Source: Nostoc sp. PCC 7107
Lineage (GTDB): Bacteria > Cyanobacteriota > Cyanobacteriia > Cyanobacteriales > Nostocaceae
Length of the DNA: 64,000 nucleotides
Direction of reading: 5' to 3'
Assembly (NCBI RefSeq): GCF_000316625.1
Contig: NC_019676.1
Coordinates: forward strand, 2,133,501-2,197,500
The position numbers were made by a program, and so were the translations under genes. Under the pieces are notes generated by a model that was not told the DNA's origin, searched no databases, and worked only from the letters and a program-made list of their open reading frames with translations. Positions 43,701 to 54,108 of the stretch are shown here, one piece after another. Numbering within the stretch: position 1 is the stretch's first letter; each line of letters begins with the position of its first letter.

Positions 43701-46277
43701 TTAAGTATTAACGAAAATATCTGCATTGGTTAAAGACAATCCAGCACTGAGTGTAGCAAATTGGATTCTGGCGATCGCGCCTGTACCATCGGCATCAAAG
43801 AACAAGCCGCCTGTTACATTGTTATAAATAAATCTCTGACTACTTGTAGTTGCTGCTGCACCAATGACAAATCGATTAGCCGCGATCGCTGCACCAGTTA
43901 CTAAGCCTCCTCCAAAACCAGATGCAGAGACGAAAATAGTATCATCAATGACACTAAAATCAGTAATTCTATCAATGCCTTCAGTCCGGGAATTAAAATT
44001 AAAGCTATCTCTTCCCAAACCACCAGTGAGTGTATCGTTACCTGCACCAGCAGTGAGAGTATCATTACCTGCACCGCCATTGAGTGTGTTATTCCCACTG
44101 TTGCCTGTAATGGAGTTGTTGAGAGTGTTGCCAGTGCCATTAATGGCGGCTGTACCTGTCAAAATTAGGTTTTCTAAATTGCTTCCCAAGGTGTAACTGA
44201 TGGAGGTGCGAATCGTATCTGTACCTTCATTCGCGTTTTCTATAACCACATCTCCGATGCTATCAACAGTATATGTATCATTGCCAGCACCACCATTGAG
44301 AGTATCATTACCTACACCACCATTGAGCGTGTTATTCCCACTGTTGCCTGTAATGGAGTTGTTGAGAGTATTGCCAGTGCCATTAATGGCGGCTGTACCT
44401 GTCAAAATTAGGTTTTCTAAATTGGCTCCCAAGGTGTAACTGATGGAGGTGCGAATCGTATCTATACCTTCATTCGCGTTTTCTATAACCACATCTCCAG
44501 AGGTATTAACTATATAGGTGTCATTATCTCTGCCACCTCGAAGGGTATCATTACCTGCGCCACCGTCAAGACTATCATCACCTCTACCACCAGATAAAAC
44601 GTTAGCAGCACTATTACCAATAATTGTGTCATTACCATCGCCCCCAAAGGCATTTTCGATGATAGTTCCTGTATTGATAATTAACGTAGTTCCATTGAGA
44701 ATACTTGTAGAACCTGCATTCAGGTCTAGGTAGGAGTTGGAAGTAATCGCCGCAGCATTAATTGTATCTGTACCAGTATTATCACTCGGTGTAGTAGTGC
44801 CATAAAAGCCATACTCATTGGTGTAGAAATAAGTATCATTGGCAGTATCTGTATCTCCGTATAAACGTAAATTCCAACTATTAAGAATACCAGTATCTGA
44901 GAGGAATAAATCCTGAATTCTCAGTGTCCAGTTACCTGCACTGCTTTCTCCCCAATGTTGTGAGCTAGAGAGTTTAAACACAATATTGTCTCCAGAGTCC
45001 CAGCCATCGCCTGGTTGATTGATCAAACGGCTGATGGTTCCACTAGGAGAAATCAAATCAACAACCAAATCACCTCGATAAGAATGAGTCAGATTAAGTT
45101 CTACTTCCACCCAATCAACATCTAAACCAGCAGCAACAGTAAAGGTGCTACTAATTCCGCCTGTATTGCTATCTGGGATAACCAAGCCTAAATTACCAGA
45201 GCTGTAAGAAAGAGACTGCTCGTTGCTAAACACACTCTGCTTTTGCCAAGTTTCTGCCAAACGCACAGCAGCATGAGCATCTACTAAACCAAATCCATAG
45301 TCGTGGCTGACGTGTAAACCACCACCATTGAAGTTGTTAGCGCCGTTAATTTGCCAAATATAATTTCCACCTTGGTTATAAAAATCGTTTTGACGAGCAG
45401 AATAGGCGAGAATTTCTTGGATGTCTCGATAACCTAAATTGCGATTGGCTTCTAGTAAAAGAGCCACTACCCCAGAAACTTGCGGTGCGGCTGCGGAAGT
45501 GCCGTTAAAACTATAATTGTAGTCTTCAAAACTATAGCCATCTGATCCTTGACGATCTGTTGTGACAATACTGCCATCATACCCACTACCAAAAGCCGAA
45601 ACTAGAATAGATGCACCAGGAGTACTATAGGGACTGGCAAAGCCATTATGATCAAGTGCAGCTACAGTAATTACCTGACGGGAGTTTTGAAAGTTGTGAT
45701 AGTTAGTATTATCTCCTTCTTGACGGCTATTTCCGGCGGCAAATACGATCGCCGTTCCTAATCCATTACGTCCATTTGTAACAGCATTGGCGATTGCTTG
45801 TCCTGCTTGTGGAATAGTATAAAAATTATCGGCAAAAAAACCGCTAACACCCCAACTATTATTGACAACATCAAAGCTTTCAGCACGCCACAAAGCGCCA
45901 ACTACATCACCCCCAAAACCAATAGCCCTGATACCACTAATTGTTGCATTAAAAGCCACACCCACAGTGCCAACTCCATTTGCTTCGGATGCAATGATAC
46001 CTGCTACTGATGTGCCGTGACTATCAATTGCATTTCCGAAAGGATCGAAGTTTTGCTCAATAGTGTCATAATCTCTAGTCGTATCGTAATTATTATCTAA
46101 ATCGTAGTGTGTGTAATCAAATCCATCATCAATCACACCAACAACAACACCACGCCCTGTATAGTCCTCCCAAACATTAACCACATTGAGATCAATACCA
46201 GGAGTACCACCAGATTGACCTTGGTTATATAAATACCATTGATTTGGAAATAAGGGATCGGAAGGAATAGTAGTCAT
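43701..46277 (-). CDS. Furin/kexin-like subtilase with P domain and RTX repeats
   Basis: An 858-residue secreted, calcium-dependent type protease. The peptidase S8 domain (about 1-335) has D50 (V-I-D-D-G), H87 (D-S-H-G-T) and S261 (N-G-T-S-A-A-A-P). A proprotein-convertase P domain follows (about 370-480; L-T-H-S-Y-R-G-D-L, W-T-L-R-I-Q-D). Then come RTX nonapeptide repeats (about 540-770), including a nearly exact 81-residue tandem duplication, and a C-terminal ~95-residue domain shared with the 1077-residue RTX-like protein. No signal peptide: export is expected through a type I system using the C-terminal domain. Cyanobacterial relatives include calcium-stimulated proteases; I cannot assign a specific gene name. 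Confidence 0.92.
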   Translation of the reverse strand: MTTIPSDPLFPNQWYLYNQGQSGGTPGIDLNVVNVWEDYTGRGVVVGVIDDGFDYTHYDLDNNYDTTRDYDTIEQNFDPFGNAIDSHGTSVAGIIASEANGVGTVGVAFNATISGIRAIGFGGDVVGALWRAESFDVVNNSWGVSGFFADNFYTIPQAGQAIANAVTNGRNGLGTAIVFAAGNSRQEGDNTNYHNFQNSRQVITVAALDHNGFASPYSTPGASILVSAFGSGYDGSIVTTDRQGSDGYSFEDYNYSFNGTSAAAPQVSGVVALLLEANRNLGYRDIQEILAYSARQNDFYNQGGNYIWQINGANNFNGGGLHVSHDYGFGLVDAHAAVRLAETWQKQSVFSNEQSLSYSSGNLGLVIPDSNTGGISSTFTVAAGLDVDWVEVELNLTHSYRGDLVVDLISPSGTISRLINQPGDGWDSGDNIVFKLSSSQHWGESSAGNWTLRIQDLFLSDTGILNSWNLRLYGDTDTANDTYFYTNEYGFYGTTTPSDNTGTDTINAAAITSNSYLDLNAGSTSILNGTTLIINTGTIIENAFGGDGNDTIIGNSAANVLSGGRGDDSLDGGAGNDTLRGGRDNDTYIVNTSGDVVIENANEGIDTIRTSISYTLGANLENLILTGTAAINGTGNTLNNSITGNSGNNTLNGGVGNDTLNGGAGNDTYTVDSIGDVVIENANEGTDTIRTSISYTLGSNLENLILTGTAAINGTGNTLNNSITGNSGNNTLNGGAGNDTLTAGAGNDTLTGGLGRDSFNFNSRTEGIDRITDFSVIDDTIFVSASGFGGGLVTGAAIAANRFVIGAAATTSSQRFIYNNVTGGLFFDADGTGAIARIQFATLSAGLSLTNADIFVNT
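44091..44530. repeat. 243-bp near-identical tandem duplication in the RTX region
   Basis: The segment starting attcccactg at 44091 recurs at 44334, exactly 243 bp (81 codons) later, with few differences over about 200 bp. It doubles the unit I-E-N-A-N-E-G-x-D-T-I-R-T-S-I-S-Y-T-L-G. Confidence 0.85.
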
Positions 46278-46360
46278 AGATTTGTTGTGCTAATAGTAAA
46301 AATGCTTGAATTGGGCTAAAGCCTATTGAGTTTTATTTGATGTGCGTTACTGAATATTGT

Positions 46361-46996
46361 TTAATTGGCAAGTTTCGTGGCTTGTGGAGTTTCTGCTTGA
46401 AGACCAGTAATTTTTTCTAACTGCGATCGCATTTCTCTACCAGTACCTCGCCCAACAAATATCCTTAAGTAATCCATACTTTGTTGTTCCTGGCTCGTAT
46501 CTTCGGGAGTAGCTGACGCGTAATTAATTTGAATTTCCGAAATTTTTTTATTTGGAGTTAATAGGAACCCAGTAATTCCAAATAAAAGTGTATTGACAAC
46601 CCTTGCATCAGTATTATCTTTTTCATCTTCACGATACTCAATTCGACTAATGTTATTGGGGAAAATCTGTATTATTCGAGTAGATTTTTTATCGTTGATT
46701 ATTTCTAGTCTCTCGCCCATTTCTTGATAGACTGTAATTCCTGTTTCATTCACATTTATTTTGCAATTTCCTCGTTTTTCTAGGTCATGTTTTTTTAAAA
46801 TACAATCACCTTTTTTTCCTGAGCGATTATCCAAAGATATAGGTGCTTCGTAACCCTGACATCGAGAATTGAGGGGAAAGCTAGAACATAATTGGTATAA
46901 CTCTTTTGCATTTAAAGCATTGACTGGAGCAATAAAAACAGACTCAAATAATAGCAGGGAAAAAAATACCCCCGCAGCAATTTTACGTGTTGGCAT
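46361..46996 (-). CDS. Exported cyanobacterial hypothetical protein
   Basis: About 211 residues. The start M-P-T-R-K-I at 46996 gives a normal signal peptide (hydrophobic G-V-F-F-S-L-L-L-F, cut after V-N-A near residue 27); a longer frame to 47035 adds a second hydrophobic stretch and lacks a ribosome site. The mature protein begins L-N-A-K-E-L-Y-Q-L-C-S-S-F-P-L-N-S-R-C-Q-G-Y, a pattern I recognise from many cyanobacterial periplasmic proteins of unknown function, with paired Cys that probably form disulfides (also C-I-L-K and C-K-I). Downstream of the RTX protease start and divergent from the kinase gene. Confidence 0.72.
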   Translation of the reverse strand: MPTRKIAAGVFFSLLLFESVFIAPVNALNAKELYQLCSSFPLNSRCQGYEAPISLDNRSGKKGDCILKKHDLEKRGNCKINVNETGITVYQEMGERLEIINDKKSTRIIQIFPNNISRIEYREDEKDNTDARVVNTLLFGITGFLLTPNKKISEIQINYASATPEDTSQEQQSMDYLRIFVGRGTGREMRSQLEKITGLQAETPQATKLAN

Positions 46997-47035
46997 AGCT
47001 TTTAAAAGAAGAAAGATTAAGATGAAATATTTCAT

Positions 47036-47612
47036 TGATTTTCAGCTTAGATATATTTGCCATTTCGCTGATATTTTTTGACAAAATCTAGCTCATTTTT
47101 GGTTAAAATTCCAAAGACTGCGATCGCAATCTGCCATGAAAGCGACTTTTTGGTGAGTTGGCTCATATTTCACATCGAACTTGGAATAACCCAATTAGAA
47201 GGTATTTAACTTCAGTCAAGCCAGTTCAATTTCGGTTCTTCTTCTCACTGGACTAAATCTGAACTTGACAAAAGCTAAATAATATGTGTTTTAGACAAGT
47301 ACTCAGCGTGAATAATTATCATTGGGATAAAGCAGAGGACAGGGAGTTTCTTAGCTGGGGGAGAAAGGTTTTGAGTTTTGTTTACTTTTCTTAACGCAGT
47401 TTATTTTTACTGTGCCGACTTACTTAAACTCAAATATTTTAAGTGTTTTAATTTACAGGCAACAATAATTATGGGATTGTAGAAGATCAATAGCATTAGA
47501 AATTTCCGAAAAATAATGTAGAGGTAAAGCAACGCTCCATCTCTACAAGGTTTCTGGATAAACCGTATTTAAATTCGGTCTATATCTAATTATTTGCTTC
47601 TCACCTAAATTT
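47036..47612. other. Intergenic, 577 bp
   Basis: No gene. A palindrome TGTAGAG...CTCTACA (47517-47547, 17-nt loop) resembles the dispersed family at 39467 and 52170 but is degenerate. The rest is AT-rich and presumably carries the kinase promoter; none could be fixed with confidence. Confidence 0.45.
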
Positions 47613-49961
47613 ATGGTGTACTGCATTAACCCCGATTGTTCGCAGCGAGAAAATTCTGATAATTGCGCGGTATGTCAAAACTGTAAAACGCCGCTCATCC
47701 TGCAAAATCGCTACATAATTAAACAGCCGTTGCAGGTTGACAAATATCGCTATGCAGAAGTATTTGAAATCGAAGATCTACTTGATAAGAATAAACTTAA
47801 GATTCTGAAATCTTTAAAGCAAGTTACTCCAAAATTATTACGCCTATTTGAACAAGAAGCATCAATACTAATAAGTTTGCGGCATCCTGGTTTACCTGTT
47901 GGAGAAATTTTATTTCCCTTAATTTTAAATACAGGTCGCCAATTACGCTGTTTAGTAATGGAAAAAATACCTGGAGATAATTTGCAGAATTGGTTATCTC
48001 GCAATCAATATGTAAAATCTTATAAAACCGTCATAAATTGGCTGAAGCAATTAACACAAATTCTCCAATTCGTTCATGATAACCATTTTTTTCATCGAGA
48101 TATTAAGCCTGCGAATATTATGCTTTGTCCCAACGGTAAGCTGGTTTTAATTGATTTTGGTACTGCCCGTCAAGTAACACAAACTGTGATTAATAATCAG
48201 GAAGTAACCGTAATTATTTCTCCGGGTTATACTGCGCCTGAACAATGTGATGGTCATGCTGTGCTTCAGTCAGATTTTTACGCTTTGGGACAAACTTGCA
48301 TTTATTTACTAACAGGTAATAACCCAACTAAGGCTGATCATAAATCACATAATTGGTATAACAATGTCAAAGATCAAGAAACCCCGAAAAGATTAATCGA
48401 GTTAATTCAGATGATGACAAATTCTCATCCTCATCGTCGTCCAGCAACAACTCAAGTTATTCTTAATAAAATTAGTCAAATTGAGACAAATCCGCAAATT
48501 CAATGGCGACAATTTTTATTAATTGGGGCTTGTGGCGCTTTAGTCATCCTGGGAACAAAATGGCTTTATAAGATAGTTACTACACTGAGGACTTGTGACT
48601 ATATCGAAGGCGATCATCTTAGTTGTGGGGAAGAAAGCTTAATTCCTCAAAGCTTTTGGCAATCTAATCAACCTCCAGCAGCCAAGCAATTAGCCATTGA
48701 TGAATATCGGAGCAAAAATTTTGCGGAAGCAGCGCGTTTATTTGAAATTGCCTTCAATAAAGAAACAGATCCGGAAACTCTAATTTACTGGAACAATGCC
48801 AAAATTCAAACACAATTTCCAGCCAGTAAAATTCACACCATCGCAGCAGCAGTTCCCTTAGAACGTAGTACTACTGTTGGGTTAGAAATACTGAGAGGTA
48901 TAGCTCAAGCTCAGACTGAGCTACTAAATAAACAACCCTCCTTACCTTTAAGAATTATCATTGCTGATGACAGTAATCGAGATAACAGCAAAGCCGGAAA
49001 TAATGCTCGCAAAGTTGCCCAAAATTTAGTAAAATATGAAGACTTACTAGGAGTTTTAGGTCATTACAGTAGCGATACAACTAAACAAGCTTTACCTATT
49101 TATGGCCTAGCACAAATAGTTTTAATCTCTGGTAGTAGTACTTCCACTAATCTCAAAAGTCCTTTTTTTTTCCGTACTATCCCTAGCGATCGCATTAGCG
49201 CCCAAAAAATTGCCAGCTATTTGTTCTCGCAATTCAAACAACCTCAAGTAGCAATTTTTCTTAGTGAAGAGAGCGAGTATACCCAATCTCTATCAAAAGC
49301 TTTTCGAGAAGAGGTAAAATCTCTTCAAGGTAAAGTTCTTGACCACCAATCAGGCTTTAATCTCGCAATGGATAGTTTTGATGCCGAAAAAGCCTTAAAT
49401 CAAGCCCAAACCCAAGGCGCAAACGCCATTTTGTTAATTCCTGATGCTGGAGTCGGATTGTATAATGCGATTCCCCATGCACTACAAGTAATTGAAGCAA
49501 ATGTCAACGGAGTGCAAATTGTTGTAGGTGATAGTCTCAACAGATCAGACTTACTTACATCAGGTAAAGTTATATCTTCACCAGCAATCGAACAGACAGT
49601 ATGGTCGATCGCCTGGCATCCTATAAATAACATTAACTCCCCGTTTGCACAGCAAGCTCAAACCATCTGGCGAATCGATGACAAAACCTTCTCCAGTAAT
49701 ACACAAATCACTTGGCGAACCGCAACTACCTACGATGCAGTCATGGTAATCAGTAAAGCCATAGCTCAAAAACCGACTCGGTTAGGTATTCAGCAAATTT
49801 TGGCAGACAAGAATTTTGCGGTTACAGGGGCGACTGGCATAATTCAATTTGAGGGGAGCGATCGCAAAAATGCTACAGTCACAATACTTTCAGTCCGGCG
49901 CAAGTGCAATTCTAGTGATTTTGTTTTTGTCCCAGGCGATCGTCCTCTGAAATGCCAGTAA
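47613..49961 (+). CDS. Ser/Thr protein kinase fused to an extracytoplasmic ABC-type ligand-binding domain
   Basis: A 782-residue transmembrane receptor kinase. Residues 1-30 form a zinc-ribbon-like C-x4-C ... C-x2-C. The Hanks-type kinase domain (about 35-290) has the ATP-binding lysine in L-K-I-L (K63), H-R-D-I-K-P-A-N near 163, D-F-G near 180 and A-P-E near 213. One transmembrane helix lies near 299-318. The outer part has a short TPR-like region and a periplasmic leucine/amide-binding protein fold (Peripla_BP_6, about 415-775; G-V-L-G-H-Y-S-S-D-T-T-K, L-I-S-G-S-S-T-S-T). It likely senses a small periplasmic ligand and phosphorylates cytoplasmic targets. Ligand and targets unknown. Single gene. 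Confidence 0.92.
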   Translation: MVYCINPDCSQRENSDNCAVCQNCKTPLILQNRYIIKQPLQVDKYRYAEVFEIEDLLDKNKLKILKSLKQVTPKLLRLFEQEASILISLRHPGLPVGEILFPLILNTGRQLRCLVMEKIPGDNLQNWLSRNQYVKSYKTVINWLKQLTQILQFVHDNHFFHRDIKPANIMLCPNGKLVLIDFGTARQVTQTVINNQEVTVIISPGYTAPEQCDGHAVLQSDFYALGQTCIYLLTGNNPTKADHKSHNWYNNVKDQETPKRLIELIQMMTNSHPHRRPATTQVILNKISQIETNPQIQWRQFLLIGACGALVILGTKWLYKIVTTLRTCDYIEGDHLSCGEESLIPQSFWQSNQPPAAKQLAIDEYRSKNFAEAARLFEIAFNKETDPETLIYWNNAKIQTQFPASKIHTIAAAVPLERSTTVGLEILRGIAQAQTELLNKQPSLPLRIIIADDSNRDNSKAGNNARKVAQNLVKYEDLLGVLGHYSSDTTKQALPIYGLAQIVLISGSSTSTNLKSPFFFRTIPSDRISAQKIASYLFSQFKQPQVAIFLSEESEYTQSLSKAFREEVKSLQGKVLDHQSGFNLAMDSFDAEKALNQAQTQGANAILLIPDAGVGLYNAIPHALQVIEANVNGVQIVVGDSLNRSDLLTSGKVISSPAIEQTVWSIAWHPINNINSPFAQQAQTIWRIDDKTFSSNTQITWRTATTYDAVMVISKAIAQKPTRLGIQQILADKNFAVTGATGIIQFEGSDRKNATVTILSVRRKCNSSDFVFVPGDRPLKCQ

Positions 49962-50487
49962 TCCTATCGTAACAAAGAAGTCATGTTTACTTTCATCGAC
50001 GAAGCGGAATGAGGCAAGCAAGCAATTTTGGCGAATCTAATGTAAATTAAGAATGTACACAGCAATGCCCTTTTCAGTGGGTAGTACAAACTCAACAGGC
50101 TGGAGTTTAGCTAAATTCAGCTTTGGTGTGATGTCTAACGACAAGACGTTCTGCGTCTACGCTCTTCAAGCACCAACTAATTTTCTCAACACCAGCTTTT
50201 CCGAAACATTCAATAGGTGATTAAACAACGCTTCTGGAGGTCACTTAATTATCTGAGAAAAAAGCGATTATACATCAATTAGGAATTTTTTAGGCGATCG
50301 CATTACATCCTTATTTGCCTAGTTCCTAAATCTACTCTGTGTTTATGCTGAAAGTTTGTTTGTGTTGCTTTTAGCTAAGAAACAAGAAGTTAATTGTTTT
50401 TTTCTAAAGTATTGTTACCGGATCGTGATATGATTCAGCTGACTGAATGTGCAGTCATAATAGTTAGCTGTACTGGTTTCAAGTCCC
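49962..50487. other. Intergenic, 526 bp, upstream region of the ATP synthase operon
   Basis: No gene. It holds a dispersed palindrome-like word cgacaagacgttctgcgtctacgc (50139-50162) and a small palindrome ATTCAG-CTGA-CTGAAT (50433-50448) followed by TCATAAT (50454-50460), a possible -10 box about 28 bp before the GTG start of atpI. No matching -35 box was found. Confidence 0.45.
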
Positions 50488-50931
50488 GTGAGCTTGTCAG
50501 AAGAACCAATTGCACCCACTCCGACAACACAACAAGATGCCCCATCTGGTTTTGAGGAAACAGAATCAGTAAGCACTTCTATGCAGGAGTTTCATCAACT
50601 CTATCAGAAGTTGTTGGTAATCACACTTGTTTTGACGGGGATTATATTTATCTCTGTGTGGATTTTTTATTCCTTAAACACTGCCCTGAATTATTTAATT
50701 GGGGCGTGTACAGGTGTGGTTTACTTAAAGATGCTGGCTAAAGACGTTGAGCAACTTGGCGCTGAAAAAAATCGTTTGAGCAAAAATCGTTTTGCTCTAT
50801 TTGTTGGGTTGATTGTACTAGCAACTCAATGGCACGATCTACATGTACTGCCCATATTTTTGGGATTTCTCACATACAAAGCCACGCTCCTCGTTTATAC
50901 GGTGCAAACTGCGTTCATTTCTGATTCTTAA
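50488..50931 (+). CDS. atpI: ATP synthase subunit I (operon-leading AtpI/Atp1)
   Basis: A 147-residue membrane protein with about four helices (residues ~42-62, 66-85, 103-118, 120-140). It is the first gene of the F-ATPase operon and helps assemble the c-ring in relatives; it is not part of the final catalytic machine. GTG start at 50488; the N-terminal ~35 residues are acidic and unstructured. Followed by atpB after 60 bp. Named atp1 in some cyanobacterial papers. Confidence 0.88.
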   Translation: MSLSEEPIAPTPTTQQDAPSGFEETESVSTSMQEFHQLYQKLLVITLVLTGIIFISVWIFYSLNTALNYLIGACTGVVYLKMLAKDVEQLGAEKNRLSKNRFALFVGLIVLATQWHDLHVLPIFLGFLTYKATLLVYTVQTAFISDS

Positions 50932-50991
50932 AAAATCAGACTCACAAAGACAATACACCCATCCTCGCTTGTTGGGGAAAATGCTTGAAGA

Positions 50992-51753
50992 ATGCAAATG
51001 CTTAGTGTCTTAAACGCCTTTAATTCTTTTCCCCTCGCCGAATTAGAAGTAGGTCAACATTTCTACTGGCAATTAGGCAATCTTAAAATTCATGGGCAAG
51101 TTTTTCTCACCTCATGGTTTGTGATTAGCATTCTAGTAGTGGCTTCCATTGCTGCTACTCGCAACATACAAAAAGTTCCCAGTGGTATCCAGAACTTAAT
51201 GGAATACGCCCTGGAATTTATTCGTGATCTAGCAAAAAACCAACTTGGTGAGAAAGAGTACCGCCCTTGGGTACCATTTATTGGTACATTGTTCTTGTTT
51301 ATCTTCGTATCGAACTGGTCAGGTGCGTTGATCCCTTGGAAGCTAATCAAGCTGCCATCGGGTGAATTAGCTGCTCCCACCAACGACATCAATACGACGG
51401 TAGCATTGGCACTGCTGACTTCCCTCGCTTATTTTTACGCAGGTTTCAGCAAACGTGGTTTGGGCTACTTCAAGAAATACATAGAGCCAACACCCGTATT
51501 GTTGCCGATCGCCATTCTCGAAGATTTTACTAAGCCCCTCTCCCTAAGCTTCCGTCTTTTCGGTAACATCTTGGCGGATGAATTAGTGGTAGCGGTGTTA
51601 GTCCTGCTCGTCCCTTTATTTGTACCTCTACCTGTAATGGCCTTGGGTTTATTTACCAGTGCCATTCAAGCCCTGGTGTTTGCTACCCTAGCAGGGGCAT
51701 ACATTCATGAGGCAATGGAAGGACACGGCGGCGAAGAGCATGAGGAGCATTAA
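50992..51753 (+). CDS. atpB: F0F1 ATP synthase subunit a
   Basis: A 253-residue thylakoid-membrane subunit that forms the proton half-channels against the c-ring. The essential arginine lies in [15 protein letters not shown] (near residue 190), and the final helix has A-Y-I-H-E-A. The start may be 50992 or the ATG at 50998. Called atpI in chloroplast-style naming. Second gene of the operon. Confidence 0.96.
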   Translation: MQMLSVLNAFNSFPLAELEVGQHFYWQLGNLKIHGQVFLTSWFVISILVVASIAATRNIQKVPSGIQNLMEYALEFIRDLAKNQLGEKEYRPWVPFIGTLFLFIFVSNWSGALIPWKLIKLPSGELAAPTNDINTTVALALLTSLAYFYAGFSKRGLGYFKKYIEPTPVLLPIAILEDFTKPLSLSFRLFGNILADELVVAVLVLLVPLFVPLPVMALGLFTSAIQALVFATLAGAYIHEAMEGHGGEEHEEH

Positions 51754-51855
51754 CGCCCTCAGTTGTTAGCACAGTTCCGACGAGCATCAATGCTCAAAAC
51801 GTCGCAAAGCGCGATTTGCGAGAACTCGGTGCAGCGTGAAAAAACACGTCTTTGA

Positions 51856-52152
<297 letters not shown>

Positions 52153-52169
52153 GAACTCAAAGTTTTGAT

Positions 52170-52199
52170 TGTAGAGACGTGAATTATCACGCCTCTACA
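52170..52199. repeat. Hairpin between atpE and atpF'
   Basis: TGTAGAG(A)CGTGA (52170-52182) pairs with TCACG(C)CTCTACA (52187-52199), 12 base pairs with one mismatch and an ATTA loop, and no T run. It belongs to the dispersed TGTAGAGACG palindrome family seen at 39467. Its place right behind the c-subunit gene is one where mRNA-stabilising structures are found in other atp operons. Confidence 0.75.
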
Positions 52200-52328
52200 T
52201 TTGAAAGACTTTGGGTATTATGTACTTTTAATGTCGTCTGACCCTTGTGGCTATGGGTCTCTAAAATACGAAAGGTTGGATAACATTGCTAGCCATGAAA
52301 ACTGCTACTCCAGCCAAAGAGGAGAGAA

Positions 52329-52760
52329 ATGTTTGATTTCGATGCTACTTTGCCCTTTATGGCATTGCAGTTCCTGCTGTTGGCAGCCTTGTTGAATGTA
52401 ATTTTCTATAAGCCACTGACCAAAGTCCTGGACGAGCGCGATAATTACATCCGCACCAATACTCTTGAAGCCAAAGAGCGTTTAGCTAAAGCCGAACGCC
52501 TAGCTCAAGAATATGAACAGCAACTAGCAGAAGCTCGCAGGCAATCGCAAGCTGCTGTAGAAACAGCCCAGGCTGAAGCTAAGAAAATTACTGCCCAGAA
52601 AATTGCTGAGGCACAACAAGAAGCCCAAGCTCAAAGAGAAAAAGCTTCTATTGAAATAGACCAACAAAAGCAGGAAGCTATGCGTTCTTTAGAACAACAA
52701 GTTGATGCTCTTGGTAGGCAGATTCTAGAAAAACTGTTAGGGCCTAGTCTAGCTAGATAA
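52329..52760 (+). CDS. atpF': F0F1 ATP synthase subunit b'
   Basis: A 143-residue peripheral stalk subunit: one N-terminal helix (residues 8-27) and a long charged coiled coil. The pair b'/b (instead of two identical b) is characteristic of photosynthetic organisms. Ribosome site AGGAGAG just before the ATG. Called atpG in some cyanobacterial naming. Confidence 0.95.
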   Translation: MFDFDATLPFMALQFLLLAALLNVIFYKPLTKVLDERDNYIRTNTLEAKERLAKAERLAQEYEQQLAEARRQSQAAVETAQAEAKKITAQKIAEAQQEAQAQREKASIEIDQQKQEAMRSLEQQVDALGRQILEKLLGPSLAR

Positions 52761-52897
52761 GCTAAAAGATTATTGGACTAACGAAAGCATCAGCGCAACT
52801 GGGCATTTGTCCCAGAGCGCTTAATGAAGTGTCAAAACAGGCACTTTTTTCCTACGGGAACACAAAACTGATTAGCAAGCGAGCAGCGCACTTGTAG

Positions 52898-53467
52898 ATG
52901 GGTATCATGGGCACTTTCTTATTACTTGCCGCAGAAGCTCAAGCTGTTCACTCTGAATTGGCAGAAGGCGCAGCAGAAGGTGGTTTCGGTCTAAACCTAG
53001 ACATTTTAGAAACCAATCTGATAAACCTATTGATTCTGATTGGCATATTATTCTACTTTGGACGTAAAGTTTTAAGCAATATCCTGAACGAGCGCAGATC
53101 CAATATCGAAACTGCCATTCAGGAAGCAGAAGGACGCTTAAAAGAGGCACAAACCGCTCTTTCTCAAGCACAAGAACAGTTGACCCAAGCGCAAGCTGAG
53201 GCACAACGCATCCGTCAAGCAGCCGAAGAAAGCGCTCAGGCAACTAAACAAGCCCTGTTAGATAAAGCAGTGCAAGACGTAGAACGCTTGAAACAAACAG
53301 CAGCGGCTGATTTAAACACCGAAAGAGAGCGAGCGCTTACCGAATTGCGGCAGCGAGTAGCCGCTTTGGCATTACAAAAAGTCGAAGCACAACTGCGCTC
53401 AGGTGTTGGTGACGATGTTCAACAGGCACTAATTGACCGTAGCATCGCTCAGGTGGGAGGACGGTAA
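52898..53467 (+). CDS. atpF: F0F1 ATP synthase subunit b
   Basis: A 189-residue peripheral stalk subunit with an N-terminal membrane helix (about 36-56; [15 protein letters not shown]) and a long heptad coiled coil rich in Glu/Gln/Ala. Start at 52898, or the ATG three codons later. Its stop codon overlaps the delta start by one base (TAATG), which indicates tight translational coupling. Confidence 0.96.
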   Translation: MGIMGTFLLLAAEAQAVHSELAEGAAEGGFGLNLDILETNLINLLILIGILFYFGRKVLSNILNERRSNIETAIQEAEGRLKEAQTALSQAQEQLTQAQAEAQRIRQAAEESAQATKQALLDKAVQDVERLKQTAAADLNTERERALTELRQRVAALALQKVEAQLRSGVGDDVQQALIDRSIAQVGGR

Positions 53468-54021
53468 TGAAAAGTAATATCGAAACAGCTGAAATCGCCC
53501 AGCCCTATGCACAGGCGTTGATGTCAGTAGCAAAGTCACAAAATCTGACAGAAGATTTCGGTAACGATGCTCGTTCCTTACTAGATTTGTTGCAAAATTC
53601 TCAACAATTGCGGAACTTTATTGACAATCCCTTTGTTGCCTCTGACAGCAAAAAAGCGGTAATCACTCAAGTCTTGGGTGAAGGTGGTAATCCTTACTTA
53701 CGCAACTTTTTGCTACTTCTAGTAGACAAACGACGCATTTTCTTCTTAGACCAGATTTTAAAGCAGTATCTGGCATTGCTGCGACAGCTGAATCAAACTG
53801 TGTTAGCGGAAGTAAGCTCGGCTATTCCTCTTTCATCAGAACAAGAAGAAGCGATTAAACAGAAAGTCATTGCCATCACCAATGCTCGTCAAGTAGAACT
53901 AGAAACTAAAGTAGATAGTGAATTGATTGGCGGTGTGATTATCAAAGTAGGCTCACAGGTAATCGACGCTAGCTTACGTGGTCAACTACGACGCTTGTCT
54001 TTGAGCTTAACTAGTGGCTAG
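53467..54021 (+). CDS. atpH: F0F1 ATP synthase subunit delta
   Basis: A 184-residue OSCP/delta subunit joining the stator stalk to the top of F1. The family pattern A-x-x-Y-A-x-A-L-x-x-V-A near the N-terminus and the C-terminal G-G-x-x-I-x-V-G-S-x-x-I-D-x-S are present. Overlaps atpF by one base. Also called atpD in cyanobacteria. Confidence 0.96.
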   Translation: MKSNIETAEIAQPYAQALMSVAKSQNLTEDFGNDARSLLDLLQNSQQLRNFIDNPFVASDSKKAVITQVLGEGGNPYLRNFLLLLVDKRRIFFLDQILKQYLALLRQLNQTVLAEVSSAIPLSSEQEEAIKQKVIAITNARQVELETKVDSELIGGVIIKVGSQVIDASLRGQLRRLSLSLTSG

Positions 54022-54108
54022 GAAGAAGGCAGAGGGCAGGAGTAAGAGAATTACTCAGCATTTTATTACTATCAAATTCGTCCGTGTTGCAAAAGAAAAA
54101 TATACACT

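Noticed and set aside
43864..44733. Val/Leu/Pro-rich plus-strand frames with internal repeats
   Set aside because: They are antisense shadows of the RTX repeats of the furin-like protease.
49962..50487. tRNA or small RNA gene upstream of the ATP operon
   Set aside because: No cloverleaf, T-loop or strong terminator could be found.
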